Assembly: GCF_900184265.1 (NCBI RefSeq)
Contig: NZ_FXXA01000002.1
Location: forward strand, 3,207,983 to 3,271,982
From: Eggerthella timonensis
Lineage (GTDB): Bacteria; Actinomycetota; Coriobacteriia; Coriobacteriales; Eggerthellaceae
DNA: 64,000 nucleotides
Direction of reading: 5' to 3'
Both the position numbers and the translations under genes were made by a program. The notes under the pieces are model-generated. The model searched no databases. It worked only from the letters and a program-made list of their open reading frames with translations, and was not told the origin of the DNA. Shown one piece after another: positions 24,678 through 32,964 of the stretch (within the stretch, counting starts at the first letter, position 1; every line of letters starts with the position of its first letter).

Positions 24678-24929
24678 GGCATCGCCGAGCGTGAAGGATT
24701 TAGGGTCGAACTCCCTGAGCCAATCTGGATAGTCTGAAACCGCGTCATCGTGGGTACGTGCCATCGCCCAGGCGAATTGAAGCATGACAGACATTTCCGG
24801 GCGGCCATGCTCGTACGCATCCACCAAGTCATTGAAAAGGTCGCCCTTGAACGCCGTCCTGTAGACCAGGAAGGTGTAGGGCGACCCTTGCATGACTATC
24901 TCGCGGTCATAGATGACCGCGCGGCGCAT
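24534..24929 (-). CDS. Tail assembly chaperone (G-type)
   Basis: 131 residues: MRRAVIYDREIVMQGSPYTF, an Asp-rich centre with FNDLVDAYEHGRPEMSVMLQ, and a basic C-terminus. It lies between the major tail protein and the tape measure, where G-type chaperones that bind the tape measure occur. The start overlaps the major tail stop (ATGAGTAA-type junction at 24929). The expected longer product is made by frameshifting into the next frame. Confidence 0.75.
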   Translation of the reverse strand: MRRAVIYDREIVMQGSPYTFLVYRTAFKGDLFNDLVDAYEHGRPEMSVMLQFAWAMARTHDDAVSDYPDWLREFDPKSFTLGDADAVGVIDSAISAELFRVRKTGRIKRWLGRRMVAVAQRLGAQAHRVLA

Positions 24930-25525
24930 TACTCGCCGCCCTCCGCAGGAGTGGCGGTGTCGAAATCAGGAAGATACACAGCATCGTAGAATTTACCGAT
25001 GACTGCAGCGTTCTCGGAGGTTTCGGGGATGGACAGCTTAGTCACCCTCTTCGAGCCGATCTTCTCCGGCGTCATGGTGATAGGCATCTTCTCCGTTGCG
25101 GGATTGGCCTTGTCCTCGGTGGTCTTATGCTCGTTCTTCGGACGCTCGGCACCAACGTTGTAAAAGACGCTGTATCGCTTCTTCGCATCTCCCTTGATAC
25201 GAAACAGCAGCGCGAAGGGCTTGGGGATGGCATCGGCGATCTCGACAAGCGCACCGTTCTTGTCGATTTCCCAGCCGAATACCTTCACTTTCACCTCGTC
25301 AGGGACGAGTGCAACTTCGAGTTCGCCCGTATACCCGTCGTTCGTGACGACGCTGTAGTACGTGCAATCGTCGGCGTAGAACTTTTCAGAGCTTCCTTCG
25401 GGGTCAGCAGAAAGCGTGACCGCACCAGGAATCATGATGGGCGTGTCATAAGTCGCTTCACCCGTCTTCATCGCAATCGCCACCTCGGAAAGGCCGAACT
25501 GCACGGTGTTGTTCGTTTCAGGCAT
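24929..25525 (-). CDS. Major tail protein (phi13-like)
   Basis: 198 residues, beta-rich, with the pattern of phi13/TP901-type tube proteins: FGLSEVAIAMKTGEATYDTP, an SADPEGSSEKFYADDC loop and a C-terminal PITMTPEKIGSKRVTK segment. It polymerises into the tail tube. AGGAGGAAACAATG sets the start; the gene overlaps the upstream gene by eight bases. Expected to be one of the most abundant virion proteins. Confidence 0.92.
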   Translation of the reverse strand: MPETNNTVQFGLSEVAIAMKTGEATYDTPIMIPGAVTLSADPEGSSEKFYADDCTYYSVVTNDGYTGELEVALVPDEVKVKVFGWEIDKNGALVEIADAIPKPFALLFRIKGDAKKRYSVFYNVGAERPKNEHKTTEDKANPATEKMPITMTPEKIGSKRVTKLSIPETSENAAVIGKFYDAVYLPDFDTATPAEGGE

Positions 25526-25856
25526 TGTTTCCTCCTCCTATTGTTGTAAAGTAAAAAGCGACCATGAATCGGTCGCCGTCTATTGGCCCTATCTCGTTTT
25601 TCGAGTACGGGATCTCTTTGTTCTTGAGCTGCGTCGCAATGGCCGCTTCTGATTCGTCATCCTTGTCTTCGCTGTACAGTTCCGCGCACCAGCGCGCGAC
25701 CTCGCAGTAGTTCGAATCGTCCGCTGCGAGGTCGCTGTCGCCGATGTAGAAATATGCGACGTAAGGGAGGGGCGGCGGCACCGCTTCTCCCCACGTCCGA
25801 TAGGTGACGGGCAACCCAGATGCTTTGAGCATCGAGAAAACATCAGCCCTTGCCAT
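25518..25856 (-). CDS. Tail terminator / minor tail protein
   Basis: 112 residues: MARADVFSMLKASGLPVTYR, a central YFYIGDSDLAADDSNYCEV and a C-terminal MVAFYFTTIGGGNNA. This matches tail-completion proteins of the gp17/DUF3168 type in place and build: between the gp10-like protein and the tube protein. It caps the tail tube before head joining. The start overlaps the preceding gene by 14 bases. Confidence 0.8.
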   Translation of the reverse strand: MARADVFSMLKASGLPVTYRTWGEAVPPPLPYVAYFYIGDSDLAADDSNYCEVARWCAELYSEDKDDESEAAIATQLKNKEIPYSKNEIGPIDGDRFMVAFYFTTIGGGNNA

Positions 25857-26250
25857 CAGCCATCACCCTCAGCATCACTCCTTCGCCATGCTCTGCTGCA
25901 TCGGCGATGTGCGGGTGGGCGGACACGCGCTGGCCCGTGTCTTTGCCATGGACGAACATTTCGTGCCCCATCTCCAAGAGGTGCGTGAGCGATGGCTTAG
26001 TAGCGTTGTAGATGCGTACGTAGTAGCCGCCGAAATGGTCGCTTTTCATCTGCATACGCCAGCCGGACGCGTACTCTCCCGTCAAGCCGGGATCGGTGGT
26101 GCCCTGGAGCATATCCCTGCATGCCTTACCGCCAGCTGACACTGCGCGCTTGCTGTCCATGACCGTAGAATCGAAAAAATCGGCGAAGAGTGTAGCAAAC
26201 GCGGAATCGAAACCGGATACCCCGGTAAGCACCACGCCCGACTCACTCAT
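25843..26250 (-). CDS. HK97 gp10-like head-tail joining protein
   Basis: 135 residues with the features of the gp10 family: an N-terminal helix (FDSAFATLFADFF), a KACRDMLQGTTDPGLTGEYA segment, and the conserved YYVRIYNATKPSLTHLLEMG with H-rich C-terminus (GHEMFVHG...SAHPHI). It joins head and tail. It overlaps the neighbours on both sides, as do all genes of this block. Confidence 0.9.
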   Translation of the reverse strand: MSESGVVLTGVSGFDSAFATLFADFFDSTVMDSKRAVSAGGKACRDMLQGTTDPGLTGEYASGWRMQMKSDHFGGYYVRIYNATKPSLTHLLEMGHEMFVHGKDTGQRVSAHPHIADAAEHGEGVMLRVMADGKG

Positions 26251-26566
26251 CTCTTATCACCGCCTTGATAACCACCTGGTCGTTCTGAAAATTCGTGTTG
26301 TCAATCGACTTGATATCGAGCTGCTTCCCGCGCCACAAAAGGCGAACCCTTCGGGTGTCGGTCATATCGAGTGCTGGATGATAGCGACAGAATAATTTCA
26401 ACGTGCTTTCCGCGTTCACCGCCGCCGCTTGCCAGTACTCGCGCGAACCCAAATTCGAAACCCGGGCATACCCCGCATAGATCGTCACCCACTCAACCGA
26501 GCTATCGCCCTTGTCGTTTTGCGTCGCACTCTGCTCTTGCAGCTCGAACCTCTCCCTGTAATCCAT
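26243..26566 (-). CDS. Head closure protein
   Basis: 107 residues from the ATG at 26566 (a GTG at 26578 overlapping the upstream stop is the alternative). The pattern MDYRERFELQEQSATQNDKG with WVTIYAGYARVSNLGSREYW is that of SPP1 gp16/HK97 gp7-type head closure proteins. It closes the connector once DNA is packaged. GAGGTG lies four bases before the chosen ATG. Confidence 0.88.
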   Translation of the reverse strand: MDYRERFELQEQSATQNDKGDSSVEWVTIYAGYARVSNLGSREYWQAAAVNAESTLKLFCRYHPALDMTDTRRVRLLWRGKQLDIKSIDNTNFQNDQVVIKAVIRDE

Positions 26567-26574
26567 GAGGCACC

Positions 26575-26889
26575 TCACAGAAGGTTGAAGTCATGCAACG
26601 ACAGAATCGATTCGACGGTGCGATTGACGCTCGTCTTGTCAACGTACATCTGGCGGTTGTCGTACATATCACGGACAAGCACGAGGACAGCGATGGCTAT
26701 GTCGGGATGATCGTCGGCGTATTGCTCGTCGATGTTGCAGCGCTCCTTGACGTAGGACACTGCAGCGTCGCGCATAAGCCCGATTGCAGCGATTTCTTCC
26801 GTGTCGGTGTATGCGGGATCGAGTCTCAAATGCCTCAACACCGCTTCATTGGGCAGCTTCGTCGCCTTGAGCTTTTCGATTTCCTCCAC
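26575..26889 (-). CDS. Head-tail connector protein (gp6-like)
   Basis: 104 residues, helical: HLRLDPAYTDTEEIAAIGLM and an alternating AIAVLVLVRDMYDNRQMYVD segment, the signature of HK97 gp6/SPP1 gp15-type connectors. Twelve or so copies form the ring under the portal. The gene start is nested inside the 3' end of the small gene at 26846-27022. Confidence 0.9.
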   Translation of the reverse strand: MEEIEKLKATKLPNEAVLRHLRLDPAYTDTEEIAAIGLMRDAAVSYVKERCNIDEQYADDHPDIAIAVLVLVRDMYDNRQMYVDKTSVNRTVESILSLHDFNLL

Positions 26890-27022
26890 GCTCTTTCACC
26901 TCCACGACGGGGTACCCCTCTTTGATCATCCGCTTTCCAACTGCGGCAGAAACTTCGATGGTCTGCCCAACACCGGCGCATCCAAGCGCACCGGAGAAGG
27001 ACTTCTCGACTTCGAGCTTCAT
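26846..27022 (-). CDS. Small phage protein between capsid and connector
   Basis: 58 residues: MKLEVEKSFSGALGCAGVGQ, then VSAAVGKRMIKEGYPVVEVK and a charged tail. Such short proteins, with a beta-strand start and a 'K-x-LIExGYAE' helix, occur directly after the capsid gene in many HK97-type phages; the role is unknown. The start is five bases from the capsid stop region and the end overlaps the connector gene by 44 bases. Confidence 0.78.
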   Translation of the reverse strand: MKLEVEKSFSGALGCAGVGQTIEVSAAVGKRMIKEGYPVVEVKERGGNRKAQGDEAAQ

Positions 27023-27026
27023 GCTC

Positions 27027-28187
27027 CTAGGCCGCCTTCATCTTCAATTGGGCGATAGCCTGTTCGATCTGGATCTTCGCGTCGACCTCGAGCCAGCCGA
27101 CCGCGCCGACGGCATGCTGCGTCGCGTAGACCTCTTGAAGGATCTGGATGGACGGGTCTTCTGCGAACTTGACGGCGAGGCCAGAGAAGTCGCCGTAGAA
27201 GATCGCCGTCTTGCCAGCCTCCATCCCAGGCATGTTGTCGGAGGTGTACACGGGCTTGCCGAGCAGCACCTTGCCGAACGGCGCGGTGATGTCGTTTTGC
27301 AAGTACTTGCGACCCTGTTTGTCCTCAAGCTTGCGGATCGCGGTGCGCGTCTTGCGGTTCATGATCCACATGGCGCTACCCTGGTAGTAGTCGATCACCT
27401 CATCCTGCAGATCGATCAGCTCGTCGATGGTCACCGCGCTTGCGGAAGCCGCCGTCACGGTCTGCTTGCAGCCGGAAAGACCCTCGATCTTGCCAGCCGT
27501 GCCGATCAGCAGCTCGTGCTCGAGCCAACGCGCGATCTTCATCGCCATGTCGTCAACGACGAACGCAACCAGGTCGACGTCGGTTCCGTTCATGAGCGAG
27601 CGAGACACCTTGGTGAGCGCGCCGGCCAAAAAGCCGTTGAGGCTGATCTTCTTGAACTGTCCGGCATTGGCCGTCAGCGTGGCGAACTCATCGGCGTAGG
27701 CGACCGTGATAGCGCTCGTTTCCTCGTCGTAGTACGGGAGATCGAGCTGGCCCTTCACCGTGAAGTGTGCCGATTCGTTAGCGATCGGACTGATCTCGTA
27801 AACCTTCTTGACCATGCGATCCGCGATGGTCTTAGGGATGATCGCTGCGTTGCCGGCTGGGGTGAAGTTGTTATCGGAGGCGCGCTGTTCCAAGCCTGAC
27901 GCATTACCCCAACGAATGTAGGTCGCAAACGCCCGCAGTTCGGCCTCTTCGGTGTCCTCACTGCCGTCTCCGTTGCTCGAATCGGCAGGGACGGTCAGCT
28001 TCTCCCGCTGGCTCTTGACAAGCTCGATGGTGCCGTCGAGGGCGCGCACCTCGTTCTCAAGCGCCTTGAACTTCTCGTCCTCCTCGGTGGTGATGGCACG
28101 TACCTCTTCCACTGCCTTGTTGGTGATGGCGTTCATCTCGTCAACCTTGGCGTTGCGCTTTTCCATGAGCGCTTTCAGTTTCTCCAT
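27027..28187 (-). CDS. Major capsid protein, HK97 fold
   Basis: 386 residues. The first 100 or so form a charged coiled coil (EKRNAKVDEMNAITNKAVEE), the delta domain removed by the prohead protease. The mature part starts near EAELRAFATYIRWG and has the family's NAAIIPKTIADRMVKKV, GFLAGALTKVSRSLM and C-terminal VDAKIQIEQAIAQLKMKA. It forms the icosahedral shell. AGGAGGAACCTACACC precedes the ATG. Confidence 0.96.
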   Translation of the reverse strand: MEKLKALMEKRNAKVDEMNAITNKAVEEVRAITTEEDEKFKALENEVRALDGTIELVKSQREKLTVPADSSNGDGSEDTEEAELRAFATYIRWGNASGLEQRASDNNFTPAGNAAIIPKTIADRMVKKVYEISPIANESAHFTVKGQLDLPYYDEETSAITVAYADEFATLTANAGQFKKISLNGFLAGALTKVSRSLMNGTDVDLVAFVVDDMAMKIARWLEHELLIGTAGKIEGLSGCKQTVTAASASAVTIDELIDLQDEVIDYYQGSAMWIMNRKTRTAIRKLEDKQGRKYLQNDITAPFGKVLLGKPVYTSDNMPGMEAGKTAIFYGDFSGLAVKFAEDPSIQILQEVYATQHAVGAVGWLEVDAKIQIEQAIAQLKMKAA

Positions 28188-28217
28188 GGTGTAGGTTCCT
28201 CCTGTTGTTTCCGGGCA

Positions 28218-28242
28218 TAAAAAAAGCGCCCTTCTGGCGCTT
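28218..28242 (-). terminator. Intrinsic terminator between protease and capsid genes
   Basis: AAGCGCC and GGCGCTT enclose a five-base loop. On the minus strand a run of U follows (28218-28225). It lies inside the head operon, 37 to 60 bases before the capsid start, so it may trim or partly stop transcripts. Confidence 0.75.
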
Positions 28243-28265
28243 GTCCCTCTGGTTGTCCTCGCCGC

Positions 28266-28874
28266 TTATTCGGCTTTGAGCTCGCTGATGGCGTTGCGGT
28301 AATACGAGTAGTCGATAGGCGGCTCTGCCGCACGCTCCTCGCTCATCTCCACGTCTTGCAGATCCATCGTGCGGATCTCGATCTGCGTGTCATCTCCGGC
28401 ATCGCGCGTGTACACGCTCGTTGCGACGTATGCGGGGAGCTTTCGCGTATCGATGATGGACACCTCGGTGAGCTCCATATCCTCCACGGTGCGGTGACGC
28501 ATCCCATTCGCCTCGTCGAAACGCTGCCTGACGGGGTAAAAGCCGAAGCTCCATCCTCGCAGTTCGTTCTTGCGCGCTTTCTCAATCACCTCGGCATCGG
28601 TCACGGTCGCGTGGGCATGCAAGCCGATGGCATCCTCTTTGAGTTCGAGGTTCTCGCCCTCGGTGCCGATCACACGCTCTTCATCGTGATTGAGCAACAT
28701 CTTGCGTTTGCCGCGAGCAAGCGCACGGGCGAACGCGCCTGGCGCAATCGTTTCAGTAAAGTACCCGTCGCTGTCGCGCAGAACGCGAGACTCACGCCCC
28801 ACGGCGTTCACATACCCATCGATCTCCACCGAATCGCTTCTAAGCACTACCTTCAAAAATCTCACCTCCTTCAA
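28266..28874 (-). CDS. HK97-family prohead protease
   Basis: 202 residues. The catalytic His is in MLLNHDEE and the Ser in LRGWSFGFYP, with the conserved ETIAPGAFARAL segment before them; this is the herpesvirus-assemblin-like protease fold. It cleaves the capsid delta domain and itself. The start is inside the portal gene (35-base overlap), preceded by GAAGGAGGTGAG. Confidence 0.95.
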   Translation of the reverse strand: MKEVRFLKVVLRSDSVEIDGYVNAVGRESRVLRDSDGYFTETIAPGAFARALARGKRKMLLNHDEERVIGTEGENLELKEDAIGLHAHATVTDAEVIEKARKNELRGWSFGFYPVRQRFDEANGMRHRTVEDMELTEVSIIDTRKLPAYVATSVYTRDAGDDTQIEIRTMDLQDVEMSEERAAEPPIDYSYYRNAISELKAE

Positions 28875-30162
28875 TTGGTTGTTCTCCGGTTTCTTCCGCT
28901 TGGATTACAGGCATTTGGCCTTGGGCCGCTGGAAGGTTGTTCAAATCGATCACGCTGCCGGTGTTCGGCACGATGATCTTCTGCGCGGCGACATCGAAGA
29001 GCACGTCGCGAAGGTTCATGCTCACGTGGTTCAATCCAAGTGGCGGCATGTTTTCGCGCTTGCGAACCTCGTCGGGCATCACGAAGCCACCCTCTTTGGC
29101 GATCCTCCATGCCTCCCACCGCTCTTTCATGTCGGCCTTGGTGAACTCCGACAAATCAAAGCCGAAGAAACAATCGGGCTTCTCCGATTCGAGGAGAAGC
29201 GAACGGTTGAGCGCTGCGGCGAATTCGGCAAGAAGCGACATGATGCAAAAACGCACGTAGTTCTCGCGGGCGTTCTTCGAAGCATCCTTCGTTCCTCCCG
29301 CCCTGATAATCTCAGGCGGCATCTTGAACATGCTGTAGATGTCATTTGCGTTGGTCTGCTTGTTCTCGTTGAGCTGCATTTCGGTTGAGGTCGTTGACGC
29401 TTCTTGAAAGGTGAGCCCGTCGTTCATGATGACAACCGATTCGTCGGTGGTTCCGTAAAACCGCCGCCATGCACCTCTCAGCGCATCGAGTGCTTTCTTT
29501 CCGAGCTTTCTCGGCGCTGACAAGAATCCGCGCTTGCTGCCGCCGCGCTGAACAAGAGCCCGCTCGTAGAGCATTGTCATGTAGGCAACTTGCAGCGCTT
29601 CCTGGTTCGCCGTGATGACACTGCGTCCGAAGCGTCCGTTGCGTGTCGAGCGAAGTATTCGAACGAATTGCCACGGCTCGTACACGCGCCCGGCAACGTT
29701 GTATCGGACAAGCTTGAAGATCGGGTCGTACTTGTTTTCGAGCGGCTGCACGTCTTCGGCTTTGACGTAATGCAAGCTCTGGATTTTGTTGGAAAACTCG
29801 TACGGGCGGTTTATGAACATGTTGCCGCCCGTGTCCGAGCAGTAGTAATCCTCCACCATAGCCTTGATCATTTCCGGACCCGTGAGCGTGTCGCCAGTAT
29901 CGCCGTTGAGCATAAGTACGCGTGGATCGTCCTCCATCTCCTCAATGCTGTCACCACATCTGCGGTAGAGCTTGATCGGCAGCGACGCGACGGTTCCCGA
30001 TATGGTGTCAACACACGACGAGAACGCCGGTATAGCCATGGCCTCCTTCTTCGTAATTGTCACAGCGCAGGAGGTCGAGCCGACCAGTAGGTCATCCGAC
30101 GTCACTTCTTCTTGGGCCGGTTGAGCATCTGCCGTCCGTGTCATAAATTGCATGATTCCCAA
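28840..30162 (-). CDS. Portal protein
   Basis: 440 residues of the HK97-type portal family, with AIPAFSSCVDTISGTVASLP, a PNEHMS-like region, and MPPEIIRAGGTKDASKNARE. Twelve copies form the DNA entry ring at one vertex. The reading frame begins with TTG at 30162, seven bases after AGGAGGT; an ATG lies three codons on but at a longer distance. I keep TTG. The C-terminal tail past about 400 is Gln/Glu-rich and overlaps the protease gene. Confidence 0.93.
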   Translation of the reverse strand: MGIMQFMTRTADAQPAQEEVTSDDLLVGSTSCAVTITKKEAMAIPAFSSCVDTISGTVASLPIKLYRRCGDSIEEMEDDPRVLMLNGDTGDTLTGPEMIKAMVEDYYCSDTGGNMFINRPYEFSNKIQSLHYVKAEDVQPLENKYDPIFKLVRYNVAGRVYEPWQFVRILRSTRNGRFGRSVITANQEALQVAYMTMLYERALVQRGGSKRGFLSAPRKLGKKALDALRGAWRRFYGTTDESVVIMNDGLTFQEASTTSTEMQLNENKQTNANDIYSMFKMPPEIIRAGGTKDASKNARENYVRFCIMSLLAEFAAALNRSLLLESEKPDCFFGFDLSEFTKADMKERWEAWRIAKEGGFVMPDEVRKRENMPPLGLNHVSMNLRDVLFDVAAQKIIVPNTGSVIDLNNLPAAQGQMPVIQAEETGEQPIEGGEIFEGSA

Positions 30163-30177
30163 TATCGCACCTCCTCT

Positions 30178-31875
30178 CTAGTACTGGGCGATGAAGTCAT
30201 CGCCGAAGATGATGTCTTGTTGCAGCAGGTACACAGCGTTGAGCAGCGCCGCCACCATATCGACCTTGCCATTGGAGCGCTTCTTGTTCACGTAGCGGTT
30301 CAGGTTCGTGTCGTAGGTGCACCTGGCGTTCTGGAAGTTGATCTCCAAAAGCCTGTTCGGCTGAAAATGGAAGCGCCCGCCCTCGATCTTCTCGGACAGG
30401 AGCTTTGTGGGTGGATGCAAAACGCTCGAATGCTGCTTGATCTCTACGCAGGTGAGTCCCGCACCCTCCCACTTCCCCACGCTCGAAATCGCATTGAAGC
30501 GGTCGTAGCCGACCGAAACGACCGTGCCGCCGTATTCCCGCTCGATGCGCATGACGAATTCTTCGATCTGCGAGTAGTCGACCACCATACCTCCGCAGGG
30601 CACGGCGCATCCTGCGTCTACGAACTGCTGATAATCGATCTTCTCCGACATCGACTTCTCACTCTGGCGGTCGGCAGGGAAGAACGCTTTCACGTCGCAG
30701 TAGATTTCATCGTCTTCTTCGAACGCGACGGCGACGGCGCAGTTGTCGTTGGTCATGGCAAGGTCGACGCCTACGTACAGCTCGCGTCCCGAAAAATCGA
30801 TTCCTGGAAGCGATCCGGCACGCACGGCGTCGATTGGCACGTAGCTTTCGGTGCTGCACTGGTAGACGATATTGCAGTGCTTGGTCAAAAAGTTCTCCCG
30901 AGCGCTCTCCGAAGCGATGGCGCGCGAGCGCTTCTTCACGAGGTCTTCCCAGATTTCCGCGATCTCCAAAGCGACCGGGTTTCCCTGCTGCATTATGAGG
31001 TCGTCGCTCATCCACGCTTTCGTTTCATCAGGCTCGTACAGAAGCGCGAACACCGTCACATCGTCCTGTATGCCGTCGAGCACCTTTTTGGCATAGTCGA
31101 CTTCATCCTCGAACGGGTTGTCGAAGGTCGGATACTTCGTCGAGATGATGCACCCGAGCTTGTTCACCACGTTGAGCTGACCCGAGCGCATCGACTCCAC
31201 GGCATACGAGTTCGGCAGCGCTCCCACCTCGTCAGCGAGAAACACGTTCGGCAGTCTTCCGTCGAATCTGCTGTTGGTGTAGTTCAGCGGTATGTACTTC
31301 GTTTCGGTCGGCAAAAACTTGATGTAGTCACGCAAGATTTTGAACCTGTTCTTGTTCTTACGCTTGTACACCGCCGGACTCGACTTGAGCGTTTCCGAAA
31401 TAGCCTCTTGCACTTCGCGCGATAGCGCACCGTCCGGAGCCACGCTGTAGAACTTCGAGAATGCCGGCTCGAGCAGAAACGCAATAATGAAGATGATCGC
31501 CACCGTGTAGGTCTTGAAGTTCTTGCGGCAGATCTCGAGCACCGCCGTCTCGTAGCGGCGCTTCGCCGGGTTGTCCTGGTACACAACGCAGAAGATCGCG
31601 ATGTAGATGAGCCACTGGTACCCCATCGTGCAATCGTAGATGGGCCGACCGGCTTTGAGCCCCTTCGGCATGACAAGCAGCTTGAGGATGTTATCGATGA
31701 CGCGCGCCCGTTTCTCGTCGATCATCCATTCTTCGCTCTCACCATCGCAAATCGCCACGAACTCTCTGCACTGCTTGATGACGTAGGCCGGTGCCTTGGT
31801 CGGCTTGCCCCAGGCGTCGGTCAGTTCCCCATCGACGGCGGCCCGCGCGTAGCGGTAGCTCGGATGCTCATTCAA
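30178..31875 (-). CDS. terL: Terminase large subunit
   Basis: 565 residues. The N-terminal ATPase has CRKNFKTYTVAIIFI as Walker A variant and VFLADEVGAL as Walker B. The C-terminal nuclease has ELYVGVDLAMTNDNCAVAVA as first Asp strand and a later VDMVAALLNAVY motif. It cuts and pumps DNA into proheads. The sequence is HK97-type (Terminase_1). A GTG/ATG-type overlap of eight bases links it to TerS. Confidence 0.96.
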   Translation of the reverse strand: MNEHPSYRYARAAVDGELTDAWGKPTKAPAYVIKQCREFVAICDGESEEWMIDEKRARVIDNILKLLVMPKGLKAGRPIYDCTMGYQWLIYIAIFCVVYQDNPAKRRYETAVLEICRKNFKTYTVAIIFIIAFLLEPAFSKFYSVAPDGALSREVQEAISETLKSSPAVYKRKNKNRFKILRDYIKFLPTETKYIPLNYTNSRFDGRLPNVFLADEVGALPNSYAVESMRSGQLNVVNKLGCIISTKYPTFDNPFEDEVDYAKKVLDGIQDDVTVFALLYEPDETKAWMSDDLIMQQGNPVALEIAEIWEDLVKKRSRAIASESARENFLTKHCNIVYQCSTESYVPIDAVRAGSLPGIDFSGRELYVGVDLAMTNDNCAVAVAFEEDDEIYCDVKAFFPADRQSEKSMSEKIDYQQFVDAGCAVPCGGMVVDYSQIEEFVMRIEREYGGTVVSVGYDRFNAISSVGKWEGAGLTCVEIKQHSSVLHPPTKLLSEKIEGGRFHFQPNRLLEINFQNARCTYDTNLNRYVNKKRSNGKVDMVAALLNAVYLLQQDIIFGDDFIAQY

Positions 31876-32239
31876 CCGGCTCGCCGCGCAGCGCGGCCAT
31901 CAACGGATCCTCGCCGTCATCGTCGTCTTCCCCCTCCTTGAAGGAGTTGACGATTTTGATGAGCGTGGCAACGGTGCGGTCTGCCGCCGTCGACATTTTT
32001 GCGTACTCGGCAAGCGCCGGATGTGCATAGAGGTTCTTGCGGCCTTTTACATACTCCTTGGTCACCAAGAGCTTGTCCTCGTTGAGCGTTTCCTCAAGCT
32101 GCTCGAGCGCGCCGATCTGAAACTGGTAGCGCTTGAACGTCGTGAGGAACAGAAAGTTCTTGTCCACGCTGTACGTTTCAGCGATCCGCATGATCTCCTC
32201 AGCCTTGGCGCGCAGGTCGATCACCTTGTTTTGGGCCAT
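31868..32239 (-). CDS. terS: Terminase small subunit, P27-like
   Basis: 123 residues from the ATG at 32239, chosen because GAGAGGAGGTGCAAGCCCC precedes it; an open frame to 32281 has no ribosome site. Helical, with IDLRAKAEEIMRIAETYSVD and a central QFQIGALEQLEETL, and an acidic tail (EGEDDDDGEDP). It recognises the packaging site, which may lie in the 127 bases just upstream. Confidence 0.85.
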   Translation of the reverse strand: MAQNKVIDLRAKAEEIMRIAETYSVDKNFLFLTTFKRYQFQIGALEQLEETLNEDKLLVTKEYVKGRKNLYAHPALAEYAKMSTAADRTVATLIKIVNSFKEGEDDDDGEDPLMAALRGEPVE

Positions 32240-32366
32240 GGGGCTTGCACCTCCTCTCGTGTCTCTTTCCAAAAAACCCACGGGAAATCATTTGCGTCGT
32301 GTTTAGGGGTGTGGCAGTGGTGTATAGCTGAGAGGCCACGAGAACGCGCTACAGCCGGGGGGATAC
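32240..32366. other. Candidate cos/packaging region
   Basis: 127 bases between the HNH gene and terS hold no gene. In HK97-like phages with a terminase-adjacent HNH nuclease the cos site usually lies here. A GT-rich run with GGGGTGTGGCAGTGGTGT (about 32309-32326) is notable, but no cut site can be read directly. Confidence 0.35.
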
Positions 32367-32729
32367 TCATCCGCGACACAAATACCGTCCTATCAAGTCA
32401 CGCAGAAAATCGCGGCTTATATCGCCTCGCTCAGCCTCGCGGTGATGCTCACCGCAAACCGTTGCCAGGTTGTCCAACTCCGCACGCAGCTCGTAGTCCT
32501 CCTCAAGTGGAACAATGTGATGCACCGAAAGGTCATCGACAGTGACGATCCCTTTACTGCGGCACACCACACACATGCTCATGTCGCGCTCGCGCGCCTC
32601 GTCCCGCGCATCCTGCCACTCCTTGGTGTTACGAAACCGATCAGCCGCCGACAGCCTCGGTGCTCTCTTCGCTCTGCATTTGCGCGACGCGTCGTGGATG
32701 CGCCCGCAGACAGGGCATGCCCTAAGCAT
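32367..32729 (-). CDS. HNH endonuclease, terminase-associated
   Basis: 120 residues. A CPVCGRIHD zinc knuckle is followed by the HNH core CVVCRSKGIVTVDDLSVHHI (His-His), then an NLATVCGEHHRE segment. Terminase-associated HNH nucleases of this size assist packaging cleavage in long-tailed phages. The ATG at 32729 overlaps the previous stop (ATGCTTAG); an upstream open frame to 32786 lacks a ribosome site. Confidence 0.9.
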   Translation of the reverse strand: MLRACPVCGRIHDASRKCRAKRAPRLSAADRFRNTKEWQDARDEARERDMSMCVVCRSKGIVTVDDLSVHHIVPLEEDYELRAELDNLATVCGEHHREAERGDISRDFLRDLIGRYLCRG

Positions 32730-32934
32730 CGCCTTGGAGAAAGCGGTCGCGCACCGCGCAGACGAACCCTTTCGGCACGACGGCAAACATCTTGCCGTCG
32801 CGTACCCGAACCTCTATCTTCGGTGATTCGCATCGAGAACGCTGGCCCTTGCGCGCCGCCTCATCTTTGCGGCATTGGTCGCACATGCCGCCCCTGATCT
32901 CGCGCAGCTTCCCGCACGTCAAACAGTAAGCCAA
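32722..32934 (-). CDS. Small zinc-ribbon phage protein
   Basis: 70 residues from a TTG start at 32934 that lies right after AAGGAGGTTTCG; reading upstream would run into a tRNA-like element. CLTCGKLREIRGGMCDQC is a four-cysteine ribbon, followed by a basic stretch (RKDEAARKGQRSR) and a short beta segment. It may bind DNA or RNA next to the packaging region. No named family recognised. Confidence 0.72.
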   Translation of the reverse strand: MAYCLTCGKLREIRGGMCDQCRKDEAARKGQRSRCESPKIEVRVRDGKMFAVVPKGFVCAVRDRFLQGDA

Positions 32935-32964
32935 CGAAACCTCCTTCGATCGAACGTATGATGA

